From: Mycteria americana
Lineage: Eukaryota > Chordata > Aves > Ciconiiformes > Ciconiidae
Assembly (NCBI RefSeq): GCF_035582795.1
Contig: NC_134396.1
Span: forward strand, 34,362,183 to 34,426,182
Length of the DNA stretch: 64,000 bases
Reading direction: 5' to 3'
The translations under genes and the position numbers were made by a program. The notes under the pieces were generated by a model. It saw only the letters and a program-made list of their open reading frames with translations. It did not search any database and had not been told where the DNA came from. This document shows positions 34,903-55,320 of the stretch, one piece after another. Position 1 is the first letter of the stretch, and each line of letters begins with the position of its first letter.

Positions 34903-37900
34903 TATTGTGTGCTAAGCAAGTGACTAATAAAGTCAAATTTATATTAGATAATAAATATAATATTTCACAGTTGCTGTTATCAACTTTTCTTACCCAATGA
35001 AAATTTTTTTTGTTTCATACCCAGACAGCAGAACTTTAATAGGGAGAGCTTGAATGTGTGCAATTCTGCTTATTTTTCAGATGAAGTTGTCATAGTATTG
35101 TTGAATGGCTGTTTACTGCAGTTGATATAAAAAGTACAGGAAACAGTACAGTGTTACATGAGGGTTTCCATAAATTCCCCTATCAAAGTCTTCAAAATAT
35201 CTGGTACACATAGTAAGTACCTGCTGCCAAAATATTATTTCCAAACAATTGTTGGGAACATTTACAGCTACAGGATTTAATTCTGACATTGCTGGTGGTG
35301 CTTGAGACATCCAAATTGTTGCATTCTTGTGAAATCTAAAATGACTAGCATGCTAACCTACAATTGCAGTTCTTTAATTTACTGTAAGTCTTGTCTTTGG
35401 TGTTGAGTACCCATTTAGCAAGTTACAAAATACATGTAATATTGTAATTTTTCCTATAAATTGTAAATTGAATCAGAAGATTGTTGTAAGAGAATTCCAA
35501 ACTATGACAATGACTGTGTTACTCCACTTGTTTGTACACCAAGCACGTACCAAGAGTATTAACTCAGGTTATAATCATGCCAAACCAATAGGATACTTTG
35601 CCTTAGATAAGTAGTGTTATTAGGTGCACTGAGTACCATTCTGTATCTGTAATTTGTTTTTCATCTATCACTTTTCATCTTAGGCATGATAGTTCAACTA
35701 ATAGTCTCATCATGATCTTGATTCTTGATTACTGTGTTAATTGCCTCCTCCTCTCTCTATCCCCAGTATTTACTGAATGTCTGCTGCAACTTTCACTTCT
35801 AGTACCTCTTGCAAGTACTTTGTACATTCCCATTTGTGTAGCTTTTCAATTTACCCTATTCTAAATATTTTCTCTTCACAGAGCCTCTATTTCAATTAAT
35901 ATTATCTCCACTTCTCAACTTTCTTACATTTATTTTGCCAACAAACTCCTGATTCTCAGATCTCAGCTGGCTCTTCAGTAATATTTGAGCAATTTAATCA
36001 TTAATGTTGAAGGGTTTATTTTAAATGTGCATGTCTGTGGTTAAGCTCATGTTTTGGAAAACATAACAATTCCCCCAAAATTGCATTTTTCCTATAGACT
36101 ATAAAATATTTTGATCTTCTGTGCTAACTAAAAGCCTTAACACAAGAACTGAAACACTGGAAGTGTTCGAAAGTCAACATGGGACCTTTCCCCACCTCAC
36201 TCCTTGTCTCCACTTGTAATGACAACATGATTTTCTGTAGTTCCCTTTTTCTAGTCAGTAAATTGTATCTTTTTCCTTTGTGTTTTCCTTATGCTTTTTC
36301 CATACAGTCATGAATGAGTTTTGCCTTTTCTTGGCAGACACCAGTTCTCTCTGTTTTAACTATAAATCAGCCTGGGGTGAGGAGAAAGGTATTCAGACTT
36401 ACGCCATTGTGTAGTTTTCTGGATTACTGCAAGTTGTTTTGAGATGTCCACTCTGCTGTGCCTCATTCCTTATTGCAATATGCATATTTTTTTCAACAAG
36501 AAGGCAGAATAGATATATAATTTTTATTAAAAATGTATATGCAATTAGACAAGGGGATCTCAATAAAAATTAAAATGTAGGCATTTAGGTCTGCCCACTG
36601 TGGTGTTTAAAAGTATACCGTGGCCTTTACTGAAGTACCGAAGAACAGTTTCTCTTCTAGATGACTGTTACGTAAACTTAGTGTCATTTGGGTTCTCAGT
36701 AGTAGTTTGTTAAGGGTTAGAATTACCTCTAAGAAATCAATGACAAACCAAACATAGAATCAAACATGCCAGACACATTGCTAAAACATTTGTAAGTTTT
36801 AACTGTTTGTATCTCTTTTTGTTAAGCTGCATGGCTTTGCATGGCATGGCTCTTTTGGTTTCCACACTCTTCCCCCTGCCCCTGGCCTCTTCTTCACCTT
36901 GAATAAAGTGAAACTGAAGTTTATTTGACTGGAATGTGGTTATTATTTGTTTTCTTTATATACTGCTTTAACTAACAGCTAATACCGTTACTCAATTTCG
37001 TAGGTAGAAATTGGCAAATTAACTAAAATCCTGTCTCTGAGATCACAAGGTCAAGCTTCTGTTGCAGCCATCTCAGTGAAAGCAGAATACAGACTTTAGT
37101 GTTTATCTTTCATTTATTATAAGGACAAGTTTTTAATAGCTACATTTACATTTATAAGCTCCCTTTAAAGTATTTTTTTTCTGTTGCTGCATTGAAAAAA
37201 CATAGATGATTTTGCCAGATAACCAGATTCTTATGAAATCCTCTTTTTTTTCCCCCAAAAAATTCTGTATGTATGCCATGAGCTATTTATTATCTTTAGC
37301 ACTTCACAAAATACACTCACATATCAAACAAATCACTAAGGTCTTTTGTGCCTTCTGAGTTATTTTTAGCCATCTGTCTGCAAATAACACATACCACACA
37401 TAGTCGATAAAAGATTAATATTACTCTGTAATGGTAGTTTAATATTTACAGCATATTCTTGAATTTGAACTACAAACCGTAAATTTTCTAATTATTCTGC
37501 TGATGTAAAAAAGTTTCAATAAATACATCACATACCTTAATAGGATTGCTACGTGTTGTGGCTTGTTTGTAAATATCTCCATATCCATAGGACATTTAAA
37601 TAGATTTGTATATATTTGATTTGTATATATTTCCTGATACTGTATTAGCTTTAAGAATGAGAATATTCCACAAAACTATTCAGAAGGTGGTTTTTTTCCC
37701 TTCTTGAGCCTTTCATATTTGAATTCCAGAAAAGAACTACTTAAAGACTGCGTTGCTTGTAATCGTGTAAGTATTGTACAAGGCAAGATTGTGCAGTGTT
37801 TCTTCAGCAAATCATACAATTCCACAGTACCTTTTTCTAGCATTAAACTCTCCCAGTTGATCCCTCTCTGTCTGCAGTGACTAATCTTTACTGAAGATGC

Positions 37901-39099
37901 ACCAGAAACTACAGAAGCAAACAATACCAATGAAACACATGCCTCCTGGGAACTAAGGATATAGGTGGCTAAAGTTCCTAACAGTTAATTACTGAGTTGG
38001 TGGTTTGGTTTTTTTTTTTTTCCCCCCCAGTGTTGATCAATTTATCTGTAATGTCTGCCAAGGAAGAGTCTCGGGTTCTATGCTTAAAAGTGTTATTAAA
38101 ACTAGGCTGGGCAAAGGAGCTGTCTGTCCTCACCATTTGACCCAAGAAATGCAACCATGATCTTGGTCACAATTTTTGCTTTTGTGACTGCAAGGGGGTC
38201 TAAGGATCTCAAATTCTACTCACAGCAGACACGGGGTTTTTTTATAATGAGGTTTTGACTGTTTTCAGGGCAAATCTGGAACAAGCATTCTAAATATTCT
38301 TGTAATACTTCAAGGGAGGAGTGAATTGGCTCCTCCTACAAGGAGTAAAAGAATGTCCATGCCACTAATTTTTATTAACTCATCATCTCCAGATCAATGC
38401 ATCAAAGGCTGAAATAAATGTGACTGTCAGAACAGGTGTGATCTGGTAGGACACTAATAGGCAAAACCAGAGAAAAACAGAATTCTCTTTTTGCTGACTA
38501 TCTTCCAGTTTTTTATCTTTGTGGATTTTTATTCCTTGTTGCATGAAGCAGATTGAGAACTATGTGCAGATGTTTGTCTTAGTAACTGCCCTTGTGAATG
38601 TTTTTAAACATTGGTTGTGAAGTGTGAAAGAAAAGCATTCTTATACTGAGGGGTCCTGTAGAATGGTAACTGTCTCACAATCTGCAAAGCTTGTACTCCA
38701 GCAAAGCCAGGCTCCCAAATTCATGGCGCCAATGTGCTCTTCACATAAACAGTAAATCTTGACTCAAGATATGGAACTGCTAAGAGTTTAAACAGACATT
38801 TTTCCAGAAGTTCCCAGGGGCTCAAAACTGAATCAAGCAGTTCAAGTATGTGGGCATTTTATATGCTTTCCTCCATCAAATCTGCTGCCCTACAAAAAGT
38901 GTTTTTGTCATCGTCTTTTCATGTGACTGGCATTTCTTAATGTAAAACTTCAATATCTGCAGATTTTATGACAAGAAATGCTTTTTAATTGTTTTTTGAG
39001 CAACAGGGGTTAGTTGAGGACAGCAGGTCTGAGGACGTGTCGCGATGTCAGTACCTCTGAAGGAGGGTAGAGGTGGCATGTCAGGGACATGGACGACAC
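34903..39099. other. Intergenic region between convergent VPS13A and GNA14
   Basis: About 4 kb between the best 3' ends of the two genes. Holds facing poly(A) signals at 36902 (+) and 36920-36925 (-), further - strand AATAAA at 38371-38376 and 38528-38533, and a T/C tract ending in AG at about 38009-38030. No third gene seen. Confidence 0.65.
36902..36907 (+). promoter_or_regulatory. Candidate distal poly(A) signal, + strand
   Basis: AATAAA followed by a GT-rich stretch (tggaatgtggtt at about 36930-36941). Would give a VPS13A 3' UTR of about 2.9 kb. A - strand AATAAA lies at 36920-36925. Confidence 0.35.
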
Positions 39100-40854
39100 A
39101 CACATACGTGCTGGTTTATTCTGTGCTTTCTGTCACTCCCCCTTGGCCTCTTCTCGTTCAGCACGTGGCACTGTCCCCTGTACCTCATCCCAGGGTGTAC
39201 TGCACTGTTCCCTCAGTGTTGATTACTGCCATTCGCTAGTATGGGCACAACATATAGGTCAGTGTCCTCCCCTCGCAGAAAAACATTAAACCAGTGTAAG
39301 AACAGGCTTCTACTGCTTTTTCCAACACTAAAGAAAGAACAAATTAATCAACTGTTACAGGCTGTTTTCTTCTTAGCAATCCAACCAGCTCTGGACATAC
39401 TTTACTTTTTCTGCACTGCTGGACAAAAGGGAATTGTGCTGCTTAATATGTAAATTGGTAAACATTTTTTATGGGCAGTGAAAGGTCAGGGTGTGCTTTT
39501 CACAGGACTGAAGTGTGAGAGCTATCAACCTGGCTGAATACACAGCAGCTCTACTCAAGCTGAAAAAGGAATATAAACTGATATTTTTCTGTGCTGCATA
39601 GAAATTGCTATTTTATGCTGATAGTAAAAACTATTGCTATAATATTTCTTCTTGGAAAAATGGAATTTTCATGTATTTAAATACAGGAGAACCTCAGTAC
39701 ATCTTTTGGGGTGAACTACTGCTAATAACAGTCTGTTCTACTAAAACTTTCTCCTTACCGGTGTTGCTGGGTTAGCTGATCAAGTGCCAGTGACTACCAT
39801 GAATTTTGCATGGGTAAAAAAGGTTTTCAAGATTGCCGTAATGTCTGAAACTTTTCGACCCAGTGAAGGAGAACTGACTGAGCTACTAGTGGTGCTGGCA
39901 TCTTTAGTGGAAGGTTTGTAGTTGGGCAGGGAGTGGAGGAGATGGGAAGATGGCTGAAAATCTCCTAGAGGAGAGGCTTTGCTGCTCTCTAATCCACGCA
40001 AAACTACCCGTGAAGCTCAACAACAGGAAAATGCAAAGTGAAAAAAGCAAGTTATGTTAGTGACTCAGAGGAATTTAAGGCCTAGTTTATCACAGGCAGG
40101 TGTGGATGATCGCCGAGCTCCCGTGGCAGTGAATGCTGAGAACGTTTGCTAAATGCCTTGCTGTTTGAGAAATGCTTTTCCCCTTCAGAAAAGAGTAAAT
40201 TCCATGGACTGTCTACAAGATCTTAATCTGTCATTCCTTAACTGTGAAAGGTATCTTATTACTGTAAGGCACTTGAATAAAAAGGCAGTGATACTCAAGG
40301 GTCACCAAGAATTAATCTTTTGTAATGATTCCTAGAACGTTAATGGGTTTGACCTATCAAGGCTATTGAGAGATGCTTCTAAAAAGTTTAATAGGTTTAC
40401 CCTAGTCTTTCAACTACATTGCTCAGAACAAGAATATAAAAATATCTAGCACCCTAAAATAACTTTTAAGGCATCACTGTTTGAAATTTTATAAGCTATG
40501 ATTGTAAACGCTAAATTAAAAAAAAAAAGGAAAGAAAAAAAAGAAAAATCTTAAGAAAATACAGCAATGTAGTTATGCACATTCTTCTAAATACACTTAA
40601 TTCCCACAGCTGTCAAAAAATAACTCACAGACAAAACTAATACGGGAAATATGAACACAATATGTTAAATGTATAGCTTAAAAAGTAAACTTTGAAACTC
40701 CTTCTTTACAGTTCTCTTAATCCATACTTCTTCAGTAAATATAAATCCTCCTCCCATTTCTGTAAATGGCATTTTAAAAGACACCTTTTTTTTTAATTAA
40801 CACAGGCTGTGCTATGAGTAAACCACACTTTGTGGCTGCAACCATGTTTTTTCT
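39100..40854 (-). other. GNA14: GNA14 3' UTR (inferred)
   Basis: Sequence following the GNA14 stop on the - strand down to the poly(A) site inferred from AATAAA at 39120-39115. The stretch at 39000-39320 is richer in G, C and CpG than its surroundings. A 74-codon open frame at 39780-40001 (-) has no recognisable product and is read as UTR. Confidence 0.55.
39115..39120 (-). promoter_or_regulatory. Poly(A) signal, GNA14 (best candidate)
   Basis: On the - strand AATAAA is followed by CCAGCA and then a strong GT-rich element (gtatgtgtgtgtcg, about 39106-39092), the textbook order of signal, cleavage site and downstream element. Confidence 0.6.
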
Positions 40855-48269
<7,415 letters not shown>

Positions 48270-48879
48270 CTAATCAATTAAATGATTACACTATTGTGAG
48301 AAAGGATTGCCCTTGGCATGCAGTACACACTCTCCCCTTTCTTTATTATACTCTTCCCATCAATGAGGCTAAGCATCAGAAAGGAACCTAGGAGAAAATA
48401 AGCAGTTTTAATCCTTGAATGCATTTAATTTTTCAAGTCAAATGACTGCTACTGAATGTTTTAAACAAGTCAGTCTTCCTTACTGTCACCCAGGTGTGAC
48501 ATTTCTTTTTAAAAAGGGACCTTGACAAAGGTCAGAAGGAGCTCTAAACCTACTATTTTTAAACTCACTAAATTTTAATACCAATTTATAATAGTGGTAA
48601 TGTTTCTAAAATTCTAGATACTTTCTTTAGTACAGATACTTTTGGTTTGTTTGTTGGTTTCAGAACAAACCAGAGGCTGACCTAGCATAAACAGTCATCA
48701 AGCAGGCATCAACTCCCTACATGCCATCTTCTGTTTAATGCCTGTCTCAGTGAGATACAGCGAAGGTACTACTCTATGGAAAGAAATAATTTTCCTTTGC
48801 TCTCTGCTGTTATGTGTAAGAAGTATTGTAAAGATAAATGTAACATTTGCTTTTAAGGGATACAAAAGAATCTATCATT

Positions 48880-49757
48880 CTGCAGTGAGTGGTGCAGTGG
48901 ATTCGCTTTAGGGAAGGGATGCCATCCAGAGGGGCCTTAACAGGCTTGAGGACTGGGTCCGTGCAAACCTTGTGAGGTTCAACAAGGCCAAGTGCAAGGT
49001 CCTGCACCTGGGTTGGGGCAATGCCTGGTATCAACACAGGCTGGGGGATGAAGGGATTGAGAGCAGCCCCATGGAGAAGGACTTGGGGGTACTGGTGGAT
49101 GAAAAGCTGGACGTGAGCCGGCAATGTGCACTCACAGCCCCAAAAGCCAACCATATCCTGGGCTGCATCAAAAGCAGCGTGGCCAGCAGGTTGAGGGAGG
49201 TGATTCTGCCCCTCTACTCTGCTCTGGTGAGACCCCACCTGGAGTACTGAGTCCAGTTCTGGGGTCCCCAGCACAGACAAGACATGGACCTGTTGGAGCA
49301 GATCCAGAGGAGGGCCACAAAAATGGTCAGAGGGCTGGAACACTTTCTTCTCGTATGAAGAAAGGCTGAGGGAGTTGGAGTTGTTCAGCCTGGAGGAGAG
49401 AAGGCTCTGGGGAGACCTTATTGTGGCCTTTCAACATATAAAGGGGGTTTCTAAGAAAGATGGAGAGAGACTTTTTACCAGGGCCTGTAGTGACAGGACA
49501 AGGGGCAACAGTTTTAAACTGAAAGAGGGTAGGTTTAGGTTGGACATAAGGGAGAAATTTTTTACCATGAGGGTGGTGAGACACTGGAACAGGTTGCCCA
49601 GAGAAGCTGTGGATGCCCTATCCCTGGAAGTGTTGAAGGTCAGGTTGGATGGGGCTTTGAGCAACCTGACCCAACGAAAGATGTCCCTGCCCGTGGCAGG
49701 GGGGTTGGACTAGATGATCTTTAAAGGTCCCTTTCAACCCAAATCATTCTATCATTG
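48880..49757 (+). mobile_element. CR1 LINE, 3' part, decayed
   Basis: Reads CR1 ORF2 C-terminal protein in two frames: [18 protein letters not shown] and [15 protein letters not shown] at 48972-49250, which stops at a TGA where the family has a Cys codon, then FSLEERRLWGDLIVAF and [15 protein letters not shown] in another frame from 49375. So one nonsense change and at least one frameshift. It ends in the CR1 tail (caacccaaatcattctatcatt). Confidence 0.93.
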
Positions 49758-51100
49758 GAAGTGTTCTCTTCTGTTCAACTGGATATGTAATGATGTTTGC
49801 TAATACCTTCAGTAGTCTGGAAAAGTATTGTTCTAAAATGCATTTAATATTGAAATAAATTAACTTATTTAGTGTTTGGAACATAATAGATTGGTTACTG
49901 TACATTCAGTTTGCCCACACTGTTTCCAGTACATTGCTAGATACCATCTAGATTTTAACTTACATCCTCTTTAAAAATGAAATAAGGTTTCTTCCTGACC
50001 TCTTATTTAAGCTTGGGAGAGTCACAAATAGTGACGCTGCATACAGATCTGGTTTGGATCCAGAGCAGTGAATTCTTGGGTCTGAACTGGAAAATCTCAA
50101 TGCTGATAGACCTGCTAATCTAGTCATTCAAAATGAGATAAAAATCAGGCAGAAAACAGGACTTTCGTAGTTATGGGCTTCATTTCATGCTAAAACTGCA
50201 TGTGTCTAAGAGGGCTTCATGTAATTGTAGCCGTAAAACCAGTTTTGGTGTCAGGTGCTTGTGAAAAGAAATATTTCGTAAGTGTCTACATCTGCAAACC
50301 TCAATCCCCTTATCTGGCCAAGTCCCATGTGACATCAGAAAAAAATCCTTTCTGGGAGAACAATTCAGATTAATCTTTCATTTCATAGTATATAACAAAT
50401 AGAGTTCAACACTGACAGCTAGTCTCATGCTCGTAATTGAAAGAAAAAAAAACCTACGATGAAGTGAAAAATTACTTAAAGCACCAAGTGATTTTAGTAT
50501 CATTTCCTGGGTATGTCTTCCTCATCCTCAGTAAGCAGGCACATTACTAATAAAAAACGCCTTTGGTATGAATTATGGGTGGATAATACAACATGAAAGC
50601 AAGATACAGAAAATTTCAGTTTCCTTAAAATGCAATCTTCAGGATAAATGTGTAATAAGTAATCTTAGGAGACAGTGTACAATAATCCAGCCAGGAACTG
50701 ATGGAAAAGGGGATTAAACTTGAAACACACTCTAACACTTGAAACACTCCTTAGAAGCAGCAGAAAGTTCTTCAAACTGGGCAGTAGGAGAGTCCTGTAT
50801 TTTTTATACTGGGAAATATCAGCATTTTAACTAAAAGGCAGGTGTCGCAGGGTTTTGTGTGAGTGTGTGCATGTGTGCATGAGTGCATGTGACAATTTAT
50901 TACTAACAGCAAACTTTCCCCATAAGTAGCAACTAGAGCAATGCCAGCTATTTCAGCCTCTGACTACTGTAATGATTGACTTAAATGATTTTCTACAAAA
51001 TTTGTTGACGTGATAAAACACATCAATGTAAAATAGGATTATAATTGGAGAGGGTTTGTTTGTTTTACATCTAGTTTTAAGTAATACTGATTGTCAAACT

Positions 51101-51148
51101 GATATTAGCTACAGTTTAGTTGCAGATATTAGCTATAGTTTAGTTGCA
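51101..51148. repeat. 24-bp tandem duplication
   Basis: Two adjacent copies of a 24-base unit (51101-51124 and 51125-51148) that differ at one position (acagttt against atagttt). Confidence 0.9.
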
Positions 51149-53887
51149 GATTGTATTAATGGTCAACGCAAATATTAATTGCAACTGAACTGAAAATTTG
51201 CAAGCCATGGCAAAATTACCTAAGCCCCCCAAACTCTATGCACAGCTCTTACAGTACATAATAAGAACCAGTTCTGCTAATCAAGACTTTCTTTAAATTG
51301 TTTTGTCTAGCCCACTGGAGGGTTCTTGCTGATTATTGCAAATAAGTGGCCTTTGAATCTGTCACAAACTGTGAAAGCTAAATAAATTTTCTAACCCACT
51401 ATAGCTCTTTAAGCTAGTTTGACATCTGATAAAATGCTTAAATGTCCTTTGTTTCTTCTGGTTAAACACTATAAAGGGTAACTGAATGATGTAAGATGCC
51501 CCAGAAGGCTCACAAGGCCTTTATTATTTTGCTGTAGAATCCCACCACTAGGAATTCTAGAAAAGGTTTATTAAAGCTTGTCAACACTTAGTAATAATGT
51601 AAGTTTACATTTTAACAAATATCTTTTGGCACTACCAACAGCATACCGCGAAAGTAGTTTGAATATCATGAAACACTTAATGGGATTTTGGCACGAAGTG
51701 CACCTCAGTGTTTCAGATGGACAGGGTCATATTTTAAAACCTTCCTCTACAATTCAGAAGAACACCAGAAATTTAGTTTTGATTTCCCTCAAAGCAAGAG
51801 TGGAATTTTATAGAATTCTCACTTACCACTAAGAAGTTTGCCCAAGAGACGTTTTGGAAATAGGCAGCATTGTAATACATGAGCAGTAGGTGCTTTACAG
51901 AAAGAACAGAAGGGGCTAACTAACATGAGAAGAAAACAAAACAAAACAAATCTACAATCATTACAGACTGAACCAAGGAACAAAGAGGGGAAATGCAAAA
52001 CAGCACAAGCACATGTTAACAACGTCAGTTATTGGCATAAACTTTTTTTTAATGAAATACAAGCAACAAATGAGTTCCAGAATGTACTCCTAATTAAAAT
52101 ATCTATAGCACATTATGCTCTCTCTAAACATGGTATAAGCAAGAACAGCAAAAGTGCTGTAACATGTTTATATTCAAAATCCCTATTCTGAAGTTACCTT
52201 ACTTCAGATGGATTTTTTTTTAAATAGACCTCTGCTTCTTGACGACATGGTGAAGGTAGAGAAAAGGATACAGATGATAAAATAAGCATAAGTAATTCTG
52301 AATACAACAGAAGTAGGAGAATATACTTGTTCCATTAAAAAAACCCCACACCACAAAACAAAAACAAAACCCAAACCTAGATCCTAGAAAGAAACCTGAT
52401 CATGTACAACAAAGACAGTCGCAAAATTGTTTGGCAAATACATTCAAAACCTGTGTCTAAGATGCTTAGAATACTAAAAATCTATTAGTCTCTTAAAAAT
52501 CTATCACATTATTCTCCACTGGAAATCAAACTTAATCCTGCGATTAAAGGGCAACTGATGGTGTATAACAAGAAACACTTCAAGGTTCATCTGTTTTCAT
52601 CTGTTAATCTGTTTTCATCAAAAAGATATACTAAAAAGAAATAAAATAATCAGGAGGGGTCTTGAATATGCCTTTTTCACTTCACACAGTAATACCACTG
52701 GGTAAAAGCAGCTTTCTCATCTTTTGTGAAAGCGCCAAGAAACATGCACAAATGCCAGCTGAATGAGTATAATATTAAATACAACTTGTAGTTAAGTGCC
52801 AAATCTTTGCCAGACAAGAAATGGATAACATCACAAGCAACAACTGTCATTTTTTTAGATGTATGAATAAATTTTATCTCCAGCTGTTACATGCAATGCA
52901 TAGAACTGATTATTTCAGTAAAGCTTCTTTTTGGAGGGTCTGAATCTCCAACACTTGGAAAAAGATTGTATTTGATTTGATACCTTGCAGCTCCGTCAAG
53001 TTTCTTAGGAAACTAAATGTTAAATAAAACCCAAAAATGGCTCTATGTGTTACCTTATGAAGCTCTTTGTATGTATAAGGCCTGAATTTATATACATATT
53101 TATTTCTTCACCCATAACCTAGGTTATTACTCCTTTAAAGAGCTTTCTGAGAGGAGCAGTCTGTTTTGGAGCAATAACTACTGAAAGTGTTTCCTAAACG
53201 GCTGGTGGTAAAGACAGGAATTACTCATTTTAGAAGTGCTGTGAGAACTAATGAAGCTCCTATTTTTCTAAGCATTTATATTTTATGGTCTTTGCATGTC
53301 ACTTTCATACCCCAGGTCCTTCCTCATTTGGCTGGGCAAACAAACGACAAAATGCTCCAATAAAAGTCATACTTGGAAGCTACAGCTGGTTCTTCACAGC
53401 AAATAGAGGATCACAGGAAGGGATGCAAAGGGGTGACGCAGTTTTGGGAGGTTACAAGAACAGCCAGTTAAGGGTGTATACCACTTCAGAAAGACATTAT
53501 TTATCAAGAGATACTTAGCTACAGCAGGAGTTTAATTTTTCATACTTTGTGAATAGGAAGTTTGTATCACTGAATAAGTTTTACATCTCTAAACATTTTT
53601 ACTTTTACAGTGGCACTGAAATACACATTCTATCTCAGTACAGAATACGTAAAAATATGTAATTAAGTACTTGCCTCTTCTTCATACTATTGTTAGGCCC
53701 ATAAATTGAACTTTTGGGGAGTATAATGTAATGTATTTTGGAAGGCATTGTATTTTACTAAAACCATGTTTGCATTCAATTTCATCTCATTTTTTGAAAC
53801 AGTCCCATCAGTTAATTTGACATAATAAATAGTGTGTGAATGTTTCTAAAGAAATAAAAAGAAAATGCATAAAACAGGGGGAAAACA

Positions 53888-53900
53888 CCCCCCCCCCCCC
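53888..53900. repeat. C13 homopolymer run
   Basis: Thirteen C in a row within an A-rich setting; likely variable in length and hard to sequence. Confidence 0.9.
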
Positions 53901-55240
53901 AGAAGATTTTATAATTCACTACAAAGGGGATAGGAAGCTGCTATTCCCAGCCCATATATAATTTTAGTAGAAGTTACTGATTAACAAATAACATTTTAAG
54001 TTTTACTGAGAAGTTATGTGAATTTCAATTCTATTGGCTTATTATTGCTGTTGTTGAAAATTGTTTGAATTGGAACCAAATGCAAGCCCAAACACAGACC
54101 CAAACACTTAAGTCAACCTCCTCTCGGTACCAGCACGGCTACTAAGTGTTGCTGAATTACAAGCACTGCATATAGCTCCCCTGGTTGAGGTATGGTATTT
54201 TACATATCTGAGGTAAAGTACACACTAAGAAACTTCTCAAGTTAGCTACACAATTACCTATGATTGCTTGTTTTACATATTTTGGGTACAGGAGGAACTG
54301 AACATGAACAAATCACCCTTAAAACTAAGGAAGAGGAAGCTAACAGCTGGCTGAACTGTCCATAAAATGTATACCCTTCTGCTATTGCCAGTATCTCCTA
54401 GTTACTATCAGAGAAAGAGACAAAAGTTAAGTATATGAGGGTTGGTTTCAGCTTCTAAGTGAAAGAACATTTTGGAAGAGGAAAATTAAGGAAGGTGAAA
54501 AGAGCAGGGGAACTAAATGACCTAAGCATTTAGAGTTAGGACATTATATTCTAATGATAAATAAATATTGCTTATTTTGCAGTCTCTCATTATTCAGCTT
54601 TAATAGTGCATTGTTCTATGGCTATGGAAAGGTACCTGGTCGTAGTCTGGAGAACTGGATAGGAACAGCAGATTAAGTTGAAGATTAAATTTTTGCAAAT
54701 GAAGATAATGAATTGATACCATACTGGTTGTGCACCAACCACTTACCGTAAGGTTTGATTGTATCTTTCTGACTGAGCCTGTTCTGTCTGCCACCCATAG
54801 GCTGTAGTAAATTTTTTCCTCTAAGTTTTCAATCATTATTAGTCCCTCCCATCTATGATAACAGCAGGAACAGTAAATAGTACACCAGCTAGCAGTAAGC
54901 AAAGCAAGACTAAGCAGTGCAACTGTAAAAATACCAGGCCAAACCACCACCCAGATTGTAATGGGCAACACAAAATTTTTGGCAAAGACCTGATTGAAAA
55001 CAAGACCTGACAGTCAGGTCTTATATAAAATTTAATGGATTACCCTTAAAAAAACCATAAGAGAATCACAAGATATTTGTTTTCTTCTTCACAAAATGAA
55101 ACAGTTTGCAGTTAATCTTTATATATTTGCCTTTCATTAAATTATGTGTGAGAATGCATCCATGTATATGTAAATGTTGGTCAACTTCTTCAAACACAAG
55201 AGTTGTTTCTGCAGTATTACATACATGTGGACTAAAGGAA

Positions 55241-55320
55241 AACATGTATACGTATACATACACATGTATACATATAAGTACACAGGTACAAATATAAATA
55301 CACAAGAATACATACATGTA
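55241..55320. repeat. Alternating purine-pyrimidine AT/CA-rich stretch
   Basis: Words of the type acatgtatac and tacatacacatg repeated without a fixed unit. Includes a perfect 16-base palindrome at 55244-55259. Confidence 0.75.

Noticed and set aside
38009..38030. T/C tract ending in AG as a splice acceptor
   Set aside because: It lies in the intergenic gap on + with no open frame or exon after it.
39780..40001. Open frame of 74 codons on - (Ser-rich)
   Set aside because: Lies in the inferred GNA14 3' UTR, matches nothing known and has no splice or start context.
53285..53518. Open frame of 78 codons on +
   Set aside because: No recognisable domain, no splice support, single frame in AT-rich intron; chance length.
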